A stretch of 64,000 nt of DNA from Rhodoblastus sp. 17X3 (GTDB lineage: Bacteria; Pseudomonadota; Alphaproteobacteria; Rhizobiales; Beijerinckiaceae). Below, in pieces: positions 36,286-45,747 of the stretch. The position numbers and the translations under genes were made by a program. The notes under the pieces were generated by a model. The model was given only the letters and a program-made list of their open reading frames with translations. It was not told the origin of the DNA and did no database searches. Position 1 is the stretch's first letter, and the number at the start of each line of letters is the position of its first letter. The stretch spans positions 1 to 64,000 of the forward strand of contig NZ_JASHHX010000003.1 in NCBI RefSeq assembly GCF_030056575.1, read 5' to 3'.

Positions 36286-39171
36286 TTATTTCTTCGCCGC
36301 CGCCTTTTTCGTTGCTGGTTTTTTCGCCGGCTCGTCCGCCTCGAAGGGTGGTTCGTCGGAATCGATGATGTCCGGCTTGGTCTTCGCGCCTTTCGCGGCG
36401 GGCTTCTTGGCCGCCGTCTTCTTGGCCGCCGTCTTGGCGGGCGCCTTTTTCGCCGGCTTTTTCGGGGCTTTGCCGCCGCCCTGCGCGATCCTGTCCTCGA
36501 TGAAGCGGATCGCCTGCTCCAGCGTGACGTCATCCAGCGTCACGGACTTTGGCAGGGTCGCATTGAGCTTTTCCCACGAGACATAGGGGCCGAAACGTCC
36601 AGCGCGCGCGGCGATCTTGCCGCCTTCTGGATGGTCGCCGAGGATCCGGCCGTCGGAGGGGGCGCCTGCGGCCTTGGCCTTGATGATTTCGACCGCCGCG
36701 TCGAGCGTCAGGCCGGTCATGTCCGTGCCGCGCGGTAAAGTGGCGTTGACCTTGCCCCAGGCGAGATAGGGTCCGAACCGCCCGGCTTTGAGGGAAATGG
36801 CGCCGCCCTCGGGATGGTCGCCGAGGGTGCGGATATCGCCGCCGCCCCCGCCGCGCAAACCACCGCCGGCTTCCTTGGTCACGATGAGATCGATGGCGCG
36901 ATTGCCGCCGATCTCCAGCACGTCGTCGTCCTTGCCCAGATTGGCGTAGGTCTTCTTGTGCTGCACATAGGCGCCGTAGCGGCCGATGCCGGCGAGGATC
37001 GGCTCGCCGCTCTCTGGATGTTTCGCCACTTCGCGCGGCAGCGAGAGCAGGGCGATCGCCTTTTCGAGCGAGATGTCCTCGGGCTTGAGGCCCTTGGGCA
37101 GGGAGGAGCGCTTGGGCTTCTCGCCTTCGCCCTCTTGTACATAGGTCCCGAAACGGCCGTCGCGCAGCGAGATTTCCTGCCCCGTCTTCGGGTCTTCGCC
37201 CAGGACCTTTACGCCCGGCCGGTCGCCTTCGGCGCCCTTGGCGGCTTCGCCGCGATCCGACAGGGTGCGGGTGAATTTGCATTCGGGATAGTTCGAGCAG
37301 CCGATGAAGGCGCCGAACTTGCCAAGCTTCAGCGACAGCTGTCCGTTCTCGCAGGACGGGCAGGCGCGGGGGCTGGAGCCATCTTCCTTGGCCGGGAAAA
37401 TATGCGGCCCGAGCAGGTCGTTGAGGCTGTCCAGCACCTGCGTCGTGCGCAGGTCCTTGGTGCCGTCGAGAGCGGCGGAGAAGTCGCGCCAGAAATCGCG
37501 CAGCACATCCTTCCAGTCGACCTCGCTATTGGAAACGCGGTCGAGCTGTTCTTCCAGCGCGGCGGTGAAGTCATATTGGACGTAGCGGCCGAAAAAGCTT
37601 TCCAGAAAGGCCGTGACCAGCCGGCCCTTGTCTTCGGGGACGAGGCGCTTCTTGTCGAGCTTCACATAGTCGCGCTCGCGCAGCACGGCCAGCGTCGAGG
37701 CATAGGTCGAGGGACGGCCGATGCTCAATTCTTCCATGCGCTTGACCAAGGTCGCCTCGGTATAGCGCGGCGGCGGCTCGGTGAAATGCTGGGTGGCGTC
37801 GATCTGGTCCTTTTTCAGCGCCTCGCCCTGCGACAGGGCGGGCAGGCGGCCGGACTCCTCGTCCTCCTCGTCGTCCTTGCCTTCCTGATAAAGCTTCAGG
37901 AAGCCGTCGAAGCGCACGACCTGTCCCGTGGCGCGCAGGTCGAGCGTCCGCGCTCCGGCTTTCGCCTGAATCTCAGCCGTGGTGCGCTCCAGCACGGCTG
38001 ATTCCATTTGGCTCGCCACCATGCGGGTCCAGATCAGCTCGTAAAGCCTGGCCTGATCGCTCTGGAGATGGCGCGCCATGTCCTTGGGCAGCCGGGACAT
38101 GTCGGTGGGGCGGACCGCCTCATGCGCTTCCTGAGCGTTCTTGGCCTTGACCTGATATTTGCGCGGAACGCCGGGCACATATTTGTCGCCGAATTCGCGG
38201 CCGATCACGGCGCGGGCCGCGGCGACGGCCTCGGGCGCGACATCGACGCCGTCGGTGCGCATATAGGTGATGAGGCCGACGGTCTCGCCGCCGATATCCA
38301 CGCCTTCATAGAGCTTTTGCGCCACCCGCATCGTGATTTCCGGCGCCATGCCGAGCTTGCGCGAGGCTTCCTGCTGTAGCGTCGAGGTCGTGAAGGGGGC
38401 GTAGGGATGTCGCTTGGCGGGCTTCGCCTCGACGGAAACCACGCTGAAGGCCGCATTGTCCAGATCGCGCTTGAAGGCCTCGGCCTCGGCGCCCGCGCCA
38501 ATGTCGAGGCGGGTGATCTTCTTGCCGTCCGCGCCGACGAGACGGGCGATGAAGGGGGCGTCGGCCTGATTGCGCAGATGCGCTGCCAGCGACCAATATT
38601 CGCGGGCGACGAATTTCTCGATCTCCAGCTCGCGGTCGCAGACCAGCCGCAGCGCGACCGATTGCACGCGGCCGGCGGATTTCGCGCCCGGCAGCTTGCG
38701 CCAAAGCACCGGCGAGAGATTGAAGCCGACCAGATAATCCAGCGCGCGGCGGGCAAGATAGGCCTCAACCAGGCTTTCGTCGATCTGGCGGGGGTGTTTC
38801 ATCGCCTCAAGGATGGCGTCCTTGGTGATGGCGTTGAAGACGACGCGCTCGACCGGCTTGTCCTTCAGCACGCGTTTTCCGCGCAACACCTCCAGCACAT
38901 GCCAGGAAATTGCTTCACCCTCGCGGTCAGGGTCGGTCGCGAGGACGATTCGGTCGGCGCTTTTCACCAGGGCGGCGATGTCGGACAGGCGTTTGCCCGC
39001 CTTGCCGTCCACTTCCCACAGCATTTTGAAATCGTCGGCGGGATCGACCGATCCGTCCTTGGCCGGCAGATCGCGGACATGGCCGAACGAGGCGATGACC
39101 TCGAAATTCTTGCCGAGATATTTGTTGATCGTCTTGGCCTTGGCGGGCGATTCGACGATGACGACGTCCAT
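36286..39171 (-). CDS. topA: DNA topoisomerase I
   Basis: The 961-residue type IA enzyme relaxes negative supercoils. The TOPRIM domain starts MDVVIVESPAKAKTINKYLG and carries DPDREGEAISWH. The catalytic Tyr303 lies in GLITYMRTDG. One C-terminal zinc-finger-like block (CPSCENGQLSLKLGKFGAF, GCSNYPECKF) is followed by several Topo_C repeats of the pattern GRFGPYLAWGK, then a Lys/Ala-rich tail ending KKPATKKAAAKK, as in alphaproteobacterial TopA. It is a single gene convergent with the SulP gene. Confidence 0.98.
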   Translation of the reverse strand: MDVVIVESPAKAKTINKYLGKNFEVIASFGHVRDLPAKDGSVDPADDFKMLWEVDGKAGKRLSDIAALVKSADRIVLATDPDREGEAISWHVLEVLRGKRVLKDKPVERVVFNAITKDAILEAMKHPRQIDESLVEAYLARRALDYLVGFNLSPVLWRKLPGAKSAGRVQSVALRLVCDRELEIEKFVAREYWSLAAHLRNQADAPFIARLVGADGKKITRLDIGAGAEAEAFKRDLDNAAFSVVSVEAKPAKRHPYAPFTTSTLQQEASRKLGMAPEITMRVAQKLYEGVDIGGETVGLITYMRTDGVDVAPEAVAAARAVIGREFGDKYVPGVPRKYQVKAKNAQEAHEAVRPTDMSRLPKDMARHLQSDQARLYELIWTRMVASQMESAVLERTTAEIQAKAGARTLDLRATGQVVRFDGFLKLYQEGKDDEEDEESGRLPALSQGEALKKDQIDATQHFTEPPPRYTEATLVKRMEELSIGRPSTYASTLAVLRERDYVKLDKKRLVPEDKGRLVTAFLESFFGRYVQYDFTAALEEQLDRVSNSEVDWKDVLRDFWRDFSAALDGTKDLRTTQVLDSLNDLLGPHIFPAKEDGSSPRACPSCENGQLSLKLGKFGAFIGCSNYPECKFTRTLSDRGEAAKGAEGDRPGVKVLGEDPKTGQEISLRDGRFGTYVQEGEGEKPKRSSLPKGLKPEDISLEKAIALLSLPREVAKHPESGEPILAGIGRYGAYVQHKKTYANLGKDDDVLEIGGNRAIDLIVTKEAGGGLRGGGGGDIRTLGDHPEGGAISLKAGRFGPYLAWGKVNATLPRGTDMTGLTLDAAVEIIKAKAAGAPSDGRILGDHPEGGKIAARAGRFGPYVSWEKLNATLPKSVTLDDVTLEQAIRFIEDRIAQGGGKAPKKPAKKAPAKTAAKKTAAKKPAAKGAKTKPDIIDSDEPPFEADEPAKKPATKKAAAKK

Positions 39172-39358
39172 GCTGTGACCCCAAGGGGCGGGCGACTGGC
39201 CCGCAATTCTTCTCGGGCTACCCCCCCGGCAGCCGGAATGGCCCGGAAAATGGGCGAGCGGGCTTGATCTGTCAAATGGTCCTTGCGGCGCGCCTCAAAT
39301 TTGCGCAGGACTTGGGCGGCGCTTGCAGCCGGCCTTTTCCTCGGATAGAGCCTGAAAA

Positions 39359-40303
39359 ATGTTCATCCCCGGCTATTCCTTTTCCCATAAACACCTCCTG
39401 GGCATCGAGGGCATGTCCCGGCTCGACATCGTCCATCTGCTCGATCTGGCGGAGGAGGCGGTCTCGGTTTCGCGTCAGGTCGAGAAGAAGAAGGCCACGC
39501 TTTCCGGCCGCACGCAGATCAACCTGTTCTTCGAGTCCTCGACCCGGACGCAAAGCTCGTTCGAACTCGCGGGCAAGCGCCTCGGCGCCGACGTCATGAA
39601 CATGTCGGTCGCGACCTCGTCGGTGAAAAAGGGCGAGACGCTGATCGACACCGCGATCACGCTCAACGCCATGCATCCCGACATCATCGTGGTGCGGCAT
39701 CATCAGGCCGGCGCGGCGCATCTGCTCGCGCGCAAGGTCGATTGCGCCGTGGTCAACGCCGGCGACGGCGCCCATGAACATCCGACGCAAGCGCTGCTCG
39801 ACGCCCTCACCATGCGCCGCGCCAAGGGCGGCGTCGAAGGGCTGGTCGTGGCCATCTGCGGCGACGTGCTGCATTCGCGCGTGGCGCGCTCCAACATCAT
39901 CCTGCTCTCGGCGCTTGGCGCGCGGGTGCGGGTGGTGGGGCCTTCGACGCTGATGCCGACCGGGATCGGCCAGCTCGGCGTAGAGGTCTATAATAATATG
40001 CGCGACGGGCTGCGCGACGCCGATATCGTGATGATGCTGCGCCTGCAGCGCGAACGCATGCAGGGCGCCTTCATTCCCTCGACGCGCGAATATTTCCATT
40101 TCTTCGGCCTCGACGAGGACAAGCTGGCCTATGCGAAGCCGGACGCCCTGGTGATGCATCCCGGCCCGATGAATCGCGGCGTCGAGATTGATTCCAGCGT
40201 CGCCGATGGCGATCACAGCCTGATCCGCGAGCAGGTCGAGATGGGCGTCGCCGTCCGCATGGCGGTGCTGGAGGCGCTGGCGCGCAACCTTCCCAACGCC
40301 TGA
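39359..40303 (+). CDS. pyrB: Aspartate carbamoyltransferase catalytic subunit
   Basis: The 314-residue protein catalyses the first committed step of pyrimidine synthesis. The carbamoyl-phosphate site [34 protein letters not shown] and the late [13 protein letters not shown] are all present. In many relatives a dihydroorotase gene (pyrC) follows directly; here the gene is followed instead by an unusual run of stem-loops starting three bases after its stop. No pyrI partner is seen. An ATG at 39359 is the start. Confidence 0.97.
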   Translation: MFIPGYSFSHKHLLGIEGMSRLDIVHLLDLAEEAVSVSRQVEKKKATLSGRTQINLFFESSTRTQSSFELAGKRLGADVMNMSVATSSVKKGETLIDTAITLNAMHPDIIVVRHHQAGAAHLLARKVDCAVVNAGDGAHEHPTQALLDALTMRRAKGGVEGLVVAICGDVLHSRVARSNIILLSALGARVRVVGPSTLMPTGIGQLGVEVYNNMRDGLRDADIVMMLRLQRERMQGAFIPSTREYFHFFGLDEDKLAYAKPDALVMHPGPMNRGVEIDSSVADGDHSLIREQVEMGVAVRMAVLEALARNLPNA

Positions 40304-40305
40304 TG

Positions 40306-40480
40306 CCAAGACTCACAGGTGAGGACCTGTGAGTCTTGGTTAGGCGCGGCTGCGCCCGATAGCCCGTCGAAAGACGGGCGTCTTCCGACGCCCTTTTGGC
40401 TTACGCGAGGGGCTCCTCGACCGCGATGGGTCGCGGTCGAGGAGAAATGGTATGAGACTCCGCCGCCACAGTGCGGCGGC
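40306..40480 (+). ncRNA. Multi-stem-loop element between pyrB and phoH-like gene
   Basis: This 175-bp stretch is almost wholly self-complementary. H1: a perfect 15-bp stem (40306-40320 with 40325-40339), loop GAGG. H2: GGCGC/GCGCC (40343-40356). H3: GCCCGTC/GACGGGC with a GAAA tetraloop (40362-40379). H4: GGGCGTC/GACGCCC (40376-40393) followed by TTTT. H3 and H4 share 40376-40379 and so exclude each other, like an antiterminator and terminator. H5: a perfect 14-bp stem (40413-40426 with 40431-40444), loop TGGG. H6: CCGCCGC/GCGGCGG (40460-40479). It may be a structured leader or attenuator for the PhoH-like gene, a stabilised 3' end of pyrB, or a palindromic repeat element. The class is unknown; ncRNA is the closest type. 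Confidence 0.55.
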
Positions 40481-40555
40481 GTTCGAAAAATCCATGAAAT
40501 ATTTACTTTGTATTGTGAGCGAATCGCATATCCTGATCTTGGCGAGGAGAAGACG

Positions 40556-40645
40556 ATGGCGTCACTCAACAATATCAGCGCACTAGTCGCTCCCGCTTTA
40601 TTCCCAGTCGTGTCGCATATCCCTCCATCGTGCAGTCCGCCTTGA
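40556..40645 (+). CDS. Possible 29-residue upstream ORF before the phoH-like gene
   Basis: An ATG at 40556 with a GAGGAG site seven bases upstream opens MASLNNISALVAPALFPVVS and ends at 40645, 43 bp before the PhoH-like start. It resembles no known protein. The good ribosome site and its position after a structured RNA element make a leader peptide possible, but chance is not excluded. Confidence 0.35.
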   Translation: MASLNNISALVAPALFPVVSHIPPSCSPP

Positions 40646-40688
40646 GCGGATTGCGCGCCCGTCGATTCACATCTTGAGGAGTCAGCGC

Positions 40689-41429
40689 GTGGGCAAGCAA
40701 CTGGACCGAAAGAGAAGCCGCAATTCCCGTCAATACGGAGATGCTGAAATCATCGAGTTCAAAGGAAACAAGTTCCAGAACACTCGCGTTCTTCCTCCCA
40801 TCAAGGCCCTCAACCCCACGCAGGCGCAATATCTCGCCGCCCTCAGGTCCAGCCAGCAGATCGTGGTGCTGGGCCCGGCCGGAACAGGAAAAACCTGGAT
40901 CGCCGCCACCCACGCCGCCGACCTCTACCGCGCCGGCCAGATCGAAAAAATCATCCTCACCCGTCCCAATGTGCCCTGCGGCCGCTCGCTCGGCTTCTTC
41001 CCTGGCTCCCTGCAGGACAAATTTGCGCCTTGGGCCGTCCCGATCGCGGACGCCATCAAGGAGCGGATCGGCGACGCGCCCTTCGACATCGCGCTGAAGC
41101 GCGGCGATATCGAAATGGTGCCCTTCGAAGTCATGCGCGGGCGCTCATGGAAGAACGCCTTCATCCTGCTCGACGAGGCGCAGAACACCTCCGTCGCCGA
41201 GATCAAGACCTTCCTGACCCGCGTCGGCGAGAACTGCGTGAGCGTCGTCAATGGCGACGTCAATCAAACCGACATCCAGCAGGCTTCCGGCCTGCGCCGG
41301 ATGATCGACCTGATCCGCGCGCATGGCTTGCCGGTGCCGGTGATCGAGTTCGAACTCGACGACATCGTGCGCTCCGGCCTTTGCGCCATGTGGGTGCGCG
41401 CCTTTGAAGGCGAGGGCGCGCCGGCCTGA
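40689..41429 (+). CDS. PhoH family ATPase
   Basis: The 246-residue P-loop protein carries Walker A GPAGTGKTWIAATH, TRPNVPCGRSLGFFPGSLQD, and Walker B ILLDEAQNTSVAEIKTFL. PhoH-like proteins are cytoplasmic ATPases, possibly helicases or RNA-binding factors. The GTG at 40689 has GGAG seven bases upstream and fits family N-termini (MGKQLDRKRSRN); the frame opens 15 bases earlier at a TTG without a site. The gene sits behind the multi-hairpin element and a possible leader ORF, an arrangement unlike the usual phoH-ybeY operon, so this is a second, PhoL/PhoH2-type paralogue. Confidence 0.88.
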   Translation: MGKQLDRKRSRNSRQYGDAEIIEFKGNKFQNTRVLPPIKALNPTQAQYLAALRSSQQIVVLGPAGTGKTWIAATHAADLYRAGQIEKIILTRPNVPCGRSLGFFPGSLQDKFAPWAVPIADAIKERIGDAPFDIALKRGDIEMVPFEVMRGRSWKNAFILLDEAQNTSVAEIKTFLTRVGENCVSVVNGDVNQTDIQQASGLRRMIDLIRAHGLPVPVIEFELDDIVRSGLCAMWVRAFEGEGAPA

Positions 41430-41537
41430 TCGGGCGGGGGTGCTGCGAACGTCTTTCTCGCCGGCCGCAACCTGCGGCGGCCGGCGAGTTTTTCTGCAGT
41501 CGTTTCCGATTTTGCTCAATTCCAAGAAACGAAAACG

Positions 41538-42089
41538 CTATGCCGCGCCGGACAAGACCCGTTCGGACATGCGGCGGTGGCTCCTGTTGAACAGCACATC
41601 GGAAATCTTGCCGACGCCGTCGGTTTGACCGGCGCGCAGGATTTCCTCTTTGAAGTGATCGAACGAATCCTTGAGGCCGCTGACGGCATAGTCCAGCATC
41701 TGCATTGCGTTGGCGCGGTTCGATTCATCGCTGGCTTCGGCCAGCCGCAATTGGTCGAATCCCGTTGCGGTTGCTGCAACGACGCCTGAAAGATGATGTC
41801 CGAGCGCGGGAAAGTAGAGGCCGACCAGAATTTTCAGATCGACAATGTGACGATTGATCGCGGTGATCTCGCGCGCATCATGCGGATTCACGATCATCTG
41901 GCTGAGTTCGTAGCGCTCCCTGAAAAAAGCGCTGAGGTCGAAATAGGCTTCTTCCGCCTTGTGGTAGAGTTCTTCGGATTTCTTGCTTCTGAGCCACAGC
42001 CGCTCGCGCGAGATGCTGATAAGATAAGTCGTCATCGCGGAACAGCCGACGACAAGCATTCCAAATAGAATATTCAGGGCCAAATACAT
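41538..42089 (-). CDS. Hypothetical membrane-anchored protein
   Basis: The 183-residue protein begins with a single membrane helix (YLALNILFGMLVVGCSAMTT). A mostly helical, charged cytoplasmic region follows (ERLWLRSKKSEELYHKAEEA, SDESNRANAMQMLDYAVSG). I do not recognise a family. A strong GGGAGG site six bases before the ATG (42087-42089) supports it as a real gene. It is convergent with the PhoH-like gene and preceded by an A/T-rich promoter region. Confidence 0.72.
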   Translation of the reverse strand: MYLALNILFGMLVVGCSAMTTYLISISRERLWLRSKKSEELYHKAEEAYFDLSAFFRERYELSQMIVNPHDAREITAINRHIVDLKILVGLYFPALGHHLSGVVAATATGFDQLRLAEASDESNRANAMQMLDYAVSGLKDSFDHFKEEILRAGQTDGVGKISDVLFNRSHRRMSERVLSGAA

Positions 42090-42489
42090 CGCATGCCTCC
42101 CAATTGTTTGATTTTATTTAAGGTTGACCATTTGTCATAACCGATAGTTAATTTGGACTCCCGCCATAAAATATGGTTTATTTGTAATTAAACTGCGCAA
42201 CAAATTCAGCGAATATTACTTGCGTAAGCTTTGCTGGAGCGAGACGTCGGCGATTATTGCAAAGCTTGCGTTCGCGCGGGGCGCCTCCAGCGCCGCGTGA
42301 GCGCTTCGCTTCAGCCTTCCCGCTGGGCGACAAATGATCCGCCGCGGCAGCGCCGGACGGCCGAACGCCTTTGGTTTCGGGACAAATATTTATAGACTGC
42401 GCCAGCCGCGACGACTCATTCGGAAGAATTTGCGCCGGTCGGAAATCAATGTCGCGCGGCTGGACGCGCGGCGCAGGGAGGGTTTGCGG
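42090..42489. other. Divergent promoter region, no gene seen
   Basis: Four hundred bases separate the membrane-anchored hypothetical gene from aroQ. The first ~120 bp are A/T-rich and probably hold the promoter of the minus-strand gene. The rest is G/C-rich. The aroQ frame extends upstream to about 42334, but the peptide there is unlike AroQ and no ribosome site supports it. Confidence 0.6.
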
Positions 42490-42936
42490 ATGAGCCGCCT
42501 CGTCTATGTGCTGAACGGACCCAATCTCAACCTGCTCGGCAAACGCGAGCCGCATATTTATGGCGTCGAGACCCTCGCTGACGTCGAGCGCGCCTGCCGC
42601 GCCCGCGCGAACGAGCTGCGTCTCGAGCTGCATTTTTACCAGAGCAACCGCGAATATGAGCTGATCGACTGGATCCACGAGGCGCGCGGCAGGGCGGGCG
42701 GCATCGTTATCAATCCCGCGGCCTACACCCATACCTCCGTGGCGCTGCTCGACGCGCTCAACGCCTTCGAGGGGCCGGTGATCGAAGTGCACGTCTCCAA
42801 CATCCACAAGCGCGAGGAATTCCGCCATCATTCCTATGTCTCGCTGCGGGCGGACGGCGTCATCGCGGGCTGCGGCGCGCAGGGTTACGAACTGGCCCTG
42901 CTGCGGCTGGCGAAGCTGATCGACCAGAAGGCTTGA
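42490..42936 (+). CDS. aroQ: Type II 3-dehydroquinate dehydratase
   Basis: The 148-residue enzyme performs the third step of the shikimate pathway. It shows [20 protein letters not shown] with the catalytic Tyr region, the loop [33 protein letters not shown], and [18 protein letters not shown] with the catalytic His. Length is normal for type II enzymes, which form dodecamers. GGGAGG stands eight bases before the ATG at 42490. It is 25 bp ahead of the FUSC gene on the same strand. Confidence 0.96.
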   Translation: MSRLVYVLNGPNLNLLGKREPHIYGVETLADVERACRARANELRLELHFYQSNREYELIDWIHEARGRAGGIVINPAAYTHTSVALLDALNAFEGPVIEVHVSNIHKREEFRHHSYVSLRADGVIAGCGAQGYELALLRLAKLIDQKA

Positions 42937-42961
42937 CCGCCGCATCGAGGTTGGAACGCCG

Positions 42962-45088
42962 ATGCGCTTAAGGTCCAGGCTCCTCAAATATCTGTTCGGG
43001 CATCACATCCTGAATGGGCTCGTCGTCGCGGTCGGCGTCTTTCTCGTCGGCCTGATCGCGACGACCGCCTTCGGCTTCCTGCCCGGCATGGCGGCGGCCT
43101 CGGGCGCGCTCTGCGTCTCCATCGCCGACACCTCGACGCCCTTCGCGGCCAAGCTGCGCATCCTGCCATTCGCCTGGATCTGCGCGGCGGCGGCGGCGCT
43201 CGCGACGGCGCTGGCCGGCGGCGATCCGCTGCTGGAGGGCGCGGTCGTGGTCCTGACCGGCTTCGCCGGCGGGCTGCTGATCGCGCTTGGCCGCTGGGCT
43301 ATTCCCCTTTCCGTGCTGACCCTGCTGTCGATGGTGTTCACCCTCGGCGCCCCTGCCGCCGATCTCGTCGGGCGGCTTCATTACGCGGCGATGTCGGCGT
43401 TCGGCGGGGCGCTCTATGTGCCTGTCGCGCTGGCGCTGACGCGGGTTTCCGACACGTCCGGCCGAAGGCTGACGCTCGCCGAGGTCTTGCGCGAATTCGC
43501 GTCCTTCCTGCGCGGCGTCGCCGGGTTCTATCGCAAGGACGCCGACGAGGGCGAAATCTGTCTCAAAGTCGTGGAGCTCCAGGCCTCCTTCTCGGATCAT
43601 TTGCAGACCGCGCGCAGCCTTATCGTCTCCGCCGCCGACCGCGCCGAGGCGACGCGCCTCATCGCGGCGCTCGCGGCGGTGCTGGAGGCGTTCGACGGCG
43701 TCGTCTCGACGCTGGCCGACCACGCGCCGCTGCGCCTCGCCGATTCTCCCAACGGCCTCGCCGCGCAGATGGAGCTGTTCCTGCTGCGGCTCGCCGACGA
43801 TCTGGACGCGCTGGCGCTCGATCTGGTCGTGGGCGGCGACAATCTGACCTTCCCCGACCGCGCGGCGGCGCTCGATTCCTTCTCGCGCCAGATCGCGGCG
43901 CTGGAAACGACGCATGGCGCCGATCCGGAGGTGCTGCGTGCGGCGCGGCTCACCCGCGCCCGCGTCGCTTTGGCGCTCTCGCACCTCGCCCGTCTGCCGT
44001 GCCTGCTCAATCGCCAGGATCTCGCAGAGCAGGCGATGGCCGGGCTCGACATGCGCGCCTTCGCGCCGCCGCTGCGCGTCTCGCTGCAGGCGATCGCCTT
44101 GCAATGGCGCTGGTCCTCGCCGATTTTCCGCCACGCCCTGCGCCTCGCGCTCGCGCTGGGGTTCGGCTATGCGCTGATTGAGCTTGTCCCGGGTCTGAAA
44201 CATGGCAACTGGATCCTTCTCACCATCGCGGTGATCATGCGCGCGAGCTACAGCGCGACCCGGCAGCGGCGTGATGAGCGCTTGTTCGGCTCGATCCTGG
44301 GCTGTGGGCTCGCCGGCGTCCTGCTGTGGATCGGTTCTTCTCCGCTGCTGCTCGCAGTGCAATTATTCGCGGTGGCCGTCGCGCACGCCTATGTGAAGGT
44401 CGATTACCGTGTGACCTCCGTCGCCGCGACGGTGATGGCGCTGCTCGGCCTGCATCTGATCGATCCGGTCGAGGCTCCGCCTGTGGCCGCGCGCCTCGTC
44501 GACACGCTGGTCGGCGCAGGCGTCGCCTTCCTGTTCAATTTCCTGCTGCCGCAATGGGAGAGCCAGACCGCGCCCGGCGTCGCCAAGGGCTTTTTGCGGG
44601 CGCTGCATCGCTATGCCGACCGCGCCCTGCGCTGGGACGCGCCGGAACAGGATTACCGGCTGGCGCGCAAGAATCTGATGGAGGCTTTTTCCGCATTGGG
44701 CGAATCAGCGGGCCGGATGCGCGCGGACCCGGCGGCGCGGCGCGATCTCTGGCCGGGATATAGCAAGTTGATCGCCGCCGCTTATGTCGCGGCGGCGCAG
44801 ATCGTCACCGTGCGCCTGTTGATCCGCAACCGCCGCGACGATCTCGATCCGCTGGCGAGCCAGCAACTGCTCGACCAAACCCGCCGTGCGGCGATGGCCG
44901 CGCTGGATCTCGCGCTTCCCGCCCCGGCGCCCTGCGCTCCCGACGAACCGGGTGGGGGAGTTGACGAAACCGCCTTCGCCGGCCTGCGCCAGCGCTGCGA
45001 CGAAGTGCTGCGCGAGGCTCAGGCGCTGCGTCGCCTCGCCGAGGAAGACTGGGCGCTGGCCGAGCGGCAGGCGGCGCATCCTTCCTGA
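42962..45088 (+). CDS. FUSC family membrane protein (YccS/AaeB-like)
   Basis: The 708-residue protein has two membrane modules of several helices (about residues 15-160 and 385-520). A long helical cytoplasmic region separates them, and a soluble C-terminal part follows. The second module holds the family's LKHGNWILLTIAVIMRASYS and RLFGSILGCGLAGVLLW. FUSC proteins are putative exporters of aromatic acids or other small organics. The gene directly follows aroQ, but no functional link to aromatic synthesis is shown. A separate promoter region precedes nasT after its end. Confidence 0.88.
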   Translation: MRLRSRLLKYLFGHHILNGLVVAVGVFLVGLIATTAFGFLPGMAAASGALCVSIADTSTPFAAKLRILPFAWICAAAAALATALAGGDPLLEGAVVVLTGFAGGLLIALGRWAIPLSVLTLLSMVFTLGAPAADLVGRLHYAAMSAFGGALYVPVALALTRVSDTSGRRLTLAEVLREFASFLRGVAGFYRKDADEGEICLKVVELQASFSDHLQTARSLIVSAADRAEATRLIAALAAVLEAFDGVVSTLADHAPLRLADSPNGLAAQMELFLLRLADDLDALALDLVVGGDNLTFPDRAAALDSFSRQIAALETTHGADPEVLRAARLTRARVALALSHLARLPCLLNRQDLAEQAMAGLDMRAFAPPLRVSLQAIALQWRWSSPIFRHALRLALALGFGYALIELVPGLKHGNWILLTIAVIMRASYSATRQRRDERLFGSILGCGLAGVLLWIGSSPLLLAVQLFAVAVAHAYVKVDYRVTSVAATVMALLGLHLIDPVEAPPVAARLVDTLVGAGVAFLFNFLLPQWESQTAPGVAKGFLRALHRYADRALRWDAPEQDYRLARKNLMEAFSALGESAGRMRADPAARRDLWPGYSKLIAAAYVAAAQIVTVRLLIRNRRDDLDPLASQQLLDQTRRAAMAALDLALPAPAPCAPDEPGGGVDETAFAGLRQRCDEVLREAQALRRLAEEDWALAERQAAHPS

Positions 45089-45159
45089 CCGGCGCAAGCC
45101 GCGATTGGCGTTAGCTGGCGCGGCGGCTATAATCCGGGCCTAACAGATTCAGGATCCTC

Positions 45160-45747
45160 GTGCCGGACAAAGACTTCCGCATCGTCATCGTCGACCAGAA
45201 CCCCGTGCGCACAGCGATCCTTCGCGACGGCCTGCGCGAGGCGGGCCATCATCAGGTCACGGTGCTGGAATCCTCGCTCGACCTCGAACAGCGCCTGCGC
45301 GCCATCGACGCCGATATCGTCCTGATCGATCTGGAAAACCCGAATCGTGACGTGCTCGAACAAATGATCCGCATCAGCGGAGCCGAGGCGCGGGCGGTGG
45401 CCATGTTCGCCGACAGCTCCGACACCAGCATGATCGCGGCGGCCATCGACGCCGGCGTCTCGGCCTATGTCGTGGATGGGCTCAAGAAGGAGCGCGTGAA
45501 GAGCATCGTCGATCTCTGCGTCTCGCGTTTCAACGCCTTCGCGCGGCTGCGCGAGGAGTTGGCGCAGGCCCGCAGCCAGCTTGCCGACCGCAAGGCCATC
45601 GACCAGGCCAAGGGGCTGGTGATGAAGGCAAAGTCCATTTCCGAGGAGCAGGCCTATGCGATGATGCGCAAGGTCGCCATGAATGAAGGCAAGAAGATCG
45701 TCGATATCGCCCGCTCCATCATCACCGCCGCGGAATTGCTGAAATGA
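45160..45747 (+). CDS. nasT: ANTAR-domain transcription antiterminator NasT
   Basis: The 195-residue protein has a receiver-like N-terminal domain (FRIVIVDQNPVRTAILRDGL; Asp in VLIDLENPN). A C-terminal ANTAR RNA-binding domain follows: DRKAIDQAKGLVMKAKSISE, then EEQAYAMMRKVAMNEGKKIV. When released from NasS in the presence of nitrate or nitrite, NasT binds two-hairpin leader RNAs and allows nitrate-gene expression. The matching leader is at 47019-47065. The start is a GTG at 45160. Its stop overlaps the nasS start (ATGA), so the two are translationally coupled. Confidence 0.95.
   Translation: MPDKDFRIVIVDQNPVRTAILRDGLREAGHHQVTVLESSLDLEQRLRAIDADIVLIDLENPNRDVLEQMIRISGAEARAVAMFADSSDTSMIAAAIDAGVSAYVVDGLKKERVKSIVDLCVSRFNAFARLREELAQARSQLADRKAIDQAKGLVMKAKSISEEQAYAMMRKVAMNEGKKIVDIARSIITAAELLK

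Noticed and set aside
40306-40480. Integron attC site or the end of an IS200/IS605 (TnpB) element
   Set aside because: A GTTAGGC at 40339-40345 resembles an attC core, but its partner core is missing. No integrase, cassette, TnpA or TnpB gene is present, and the several separate stems do not fit one attC fold.
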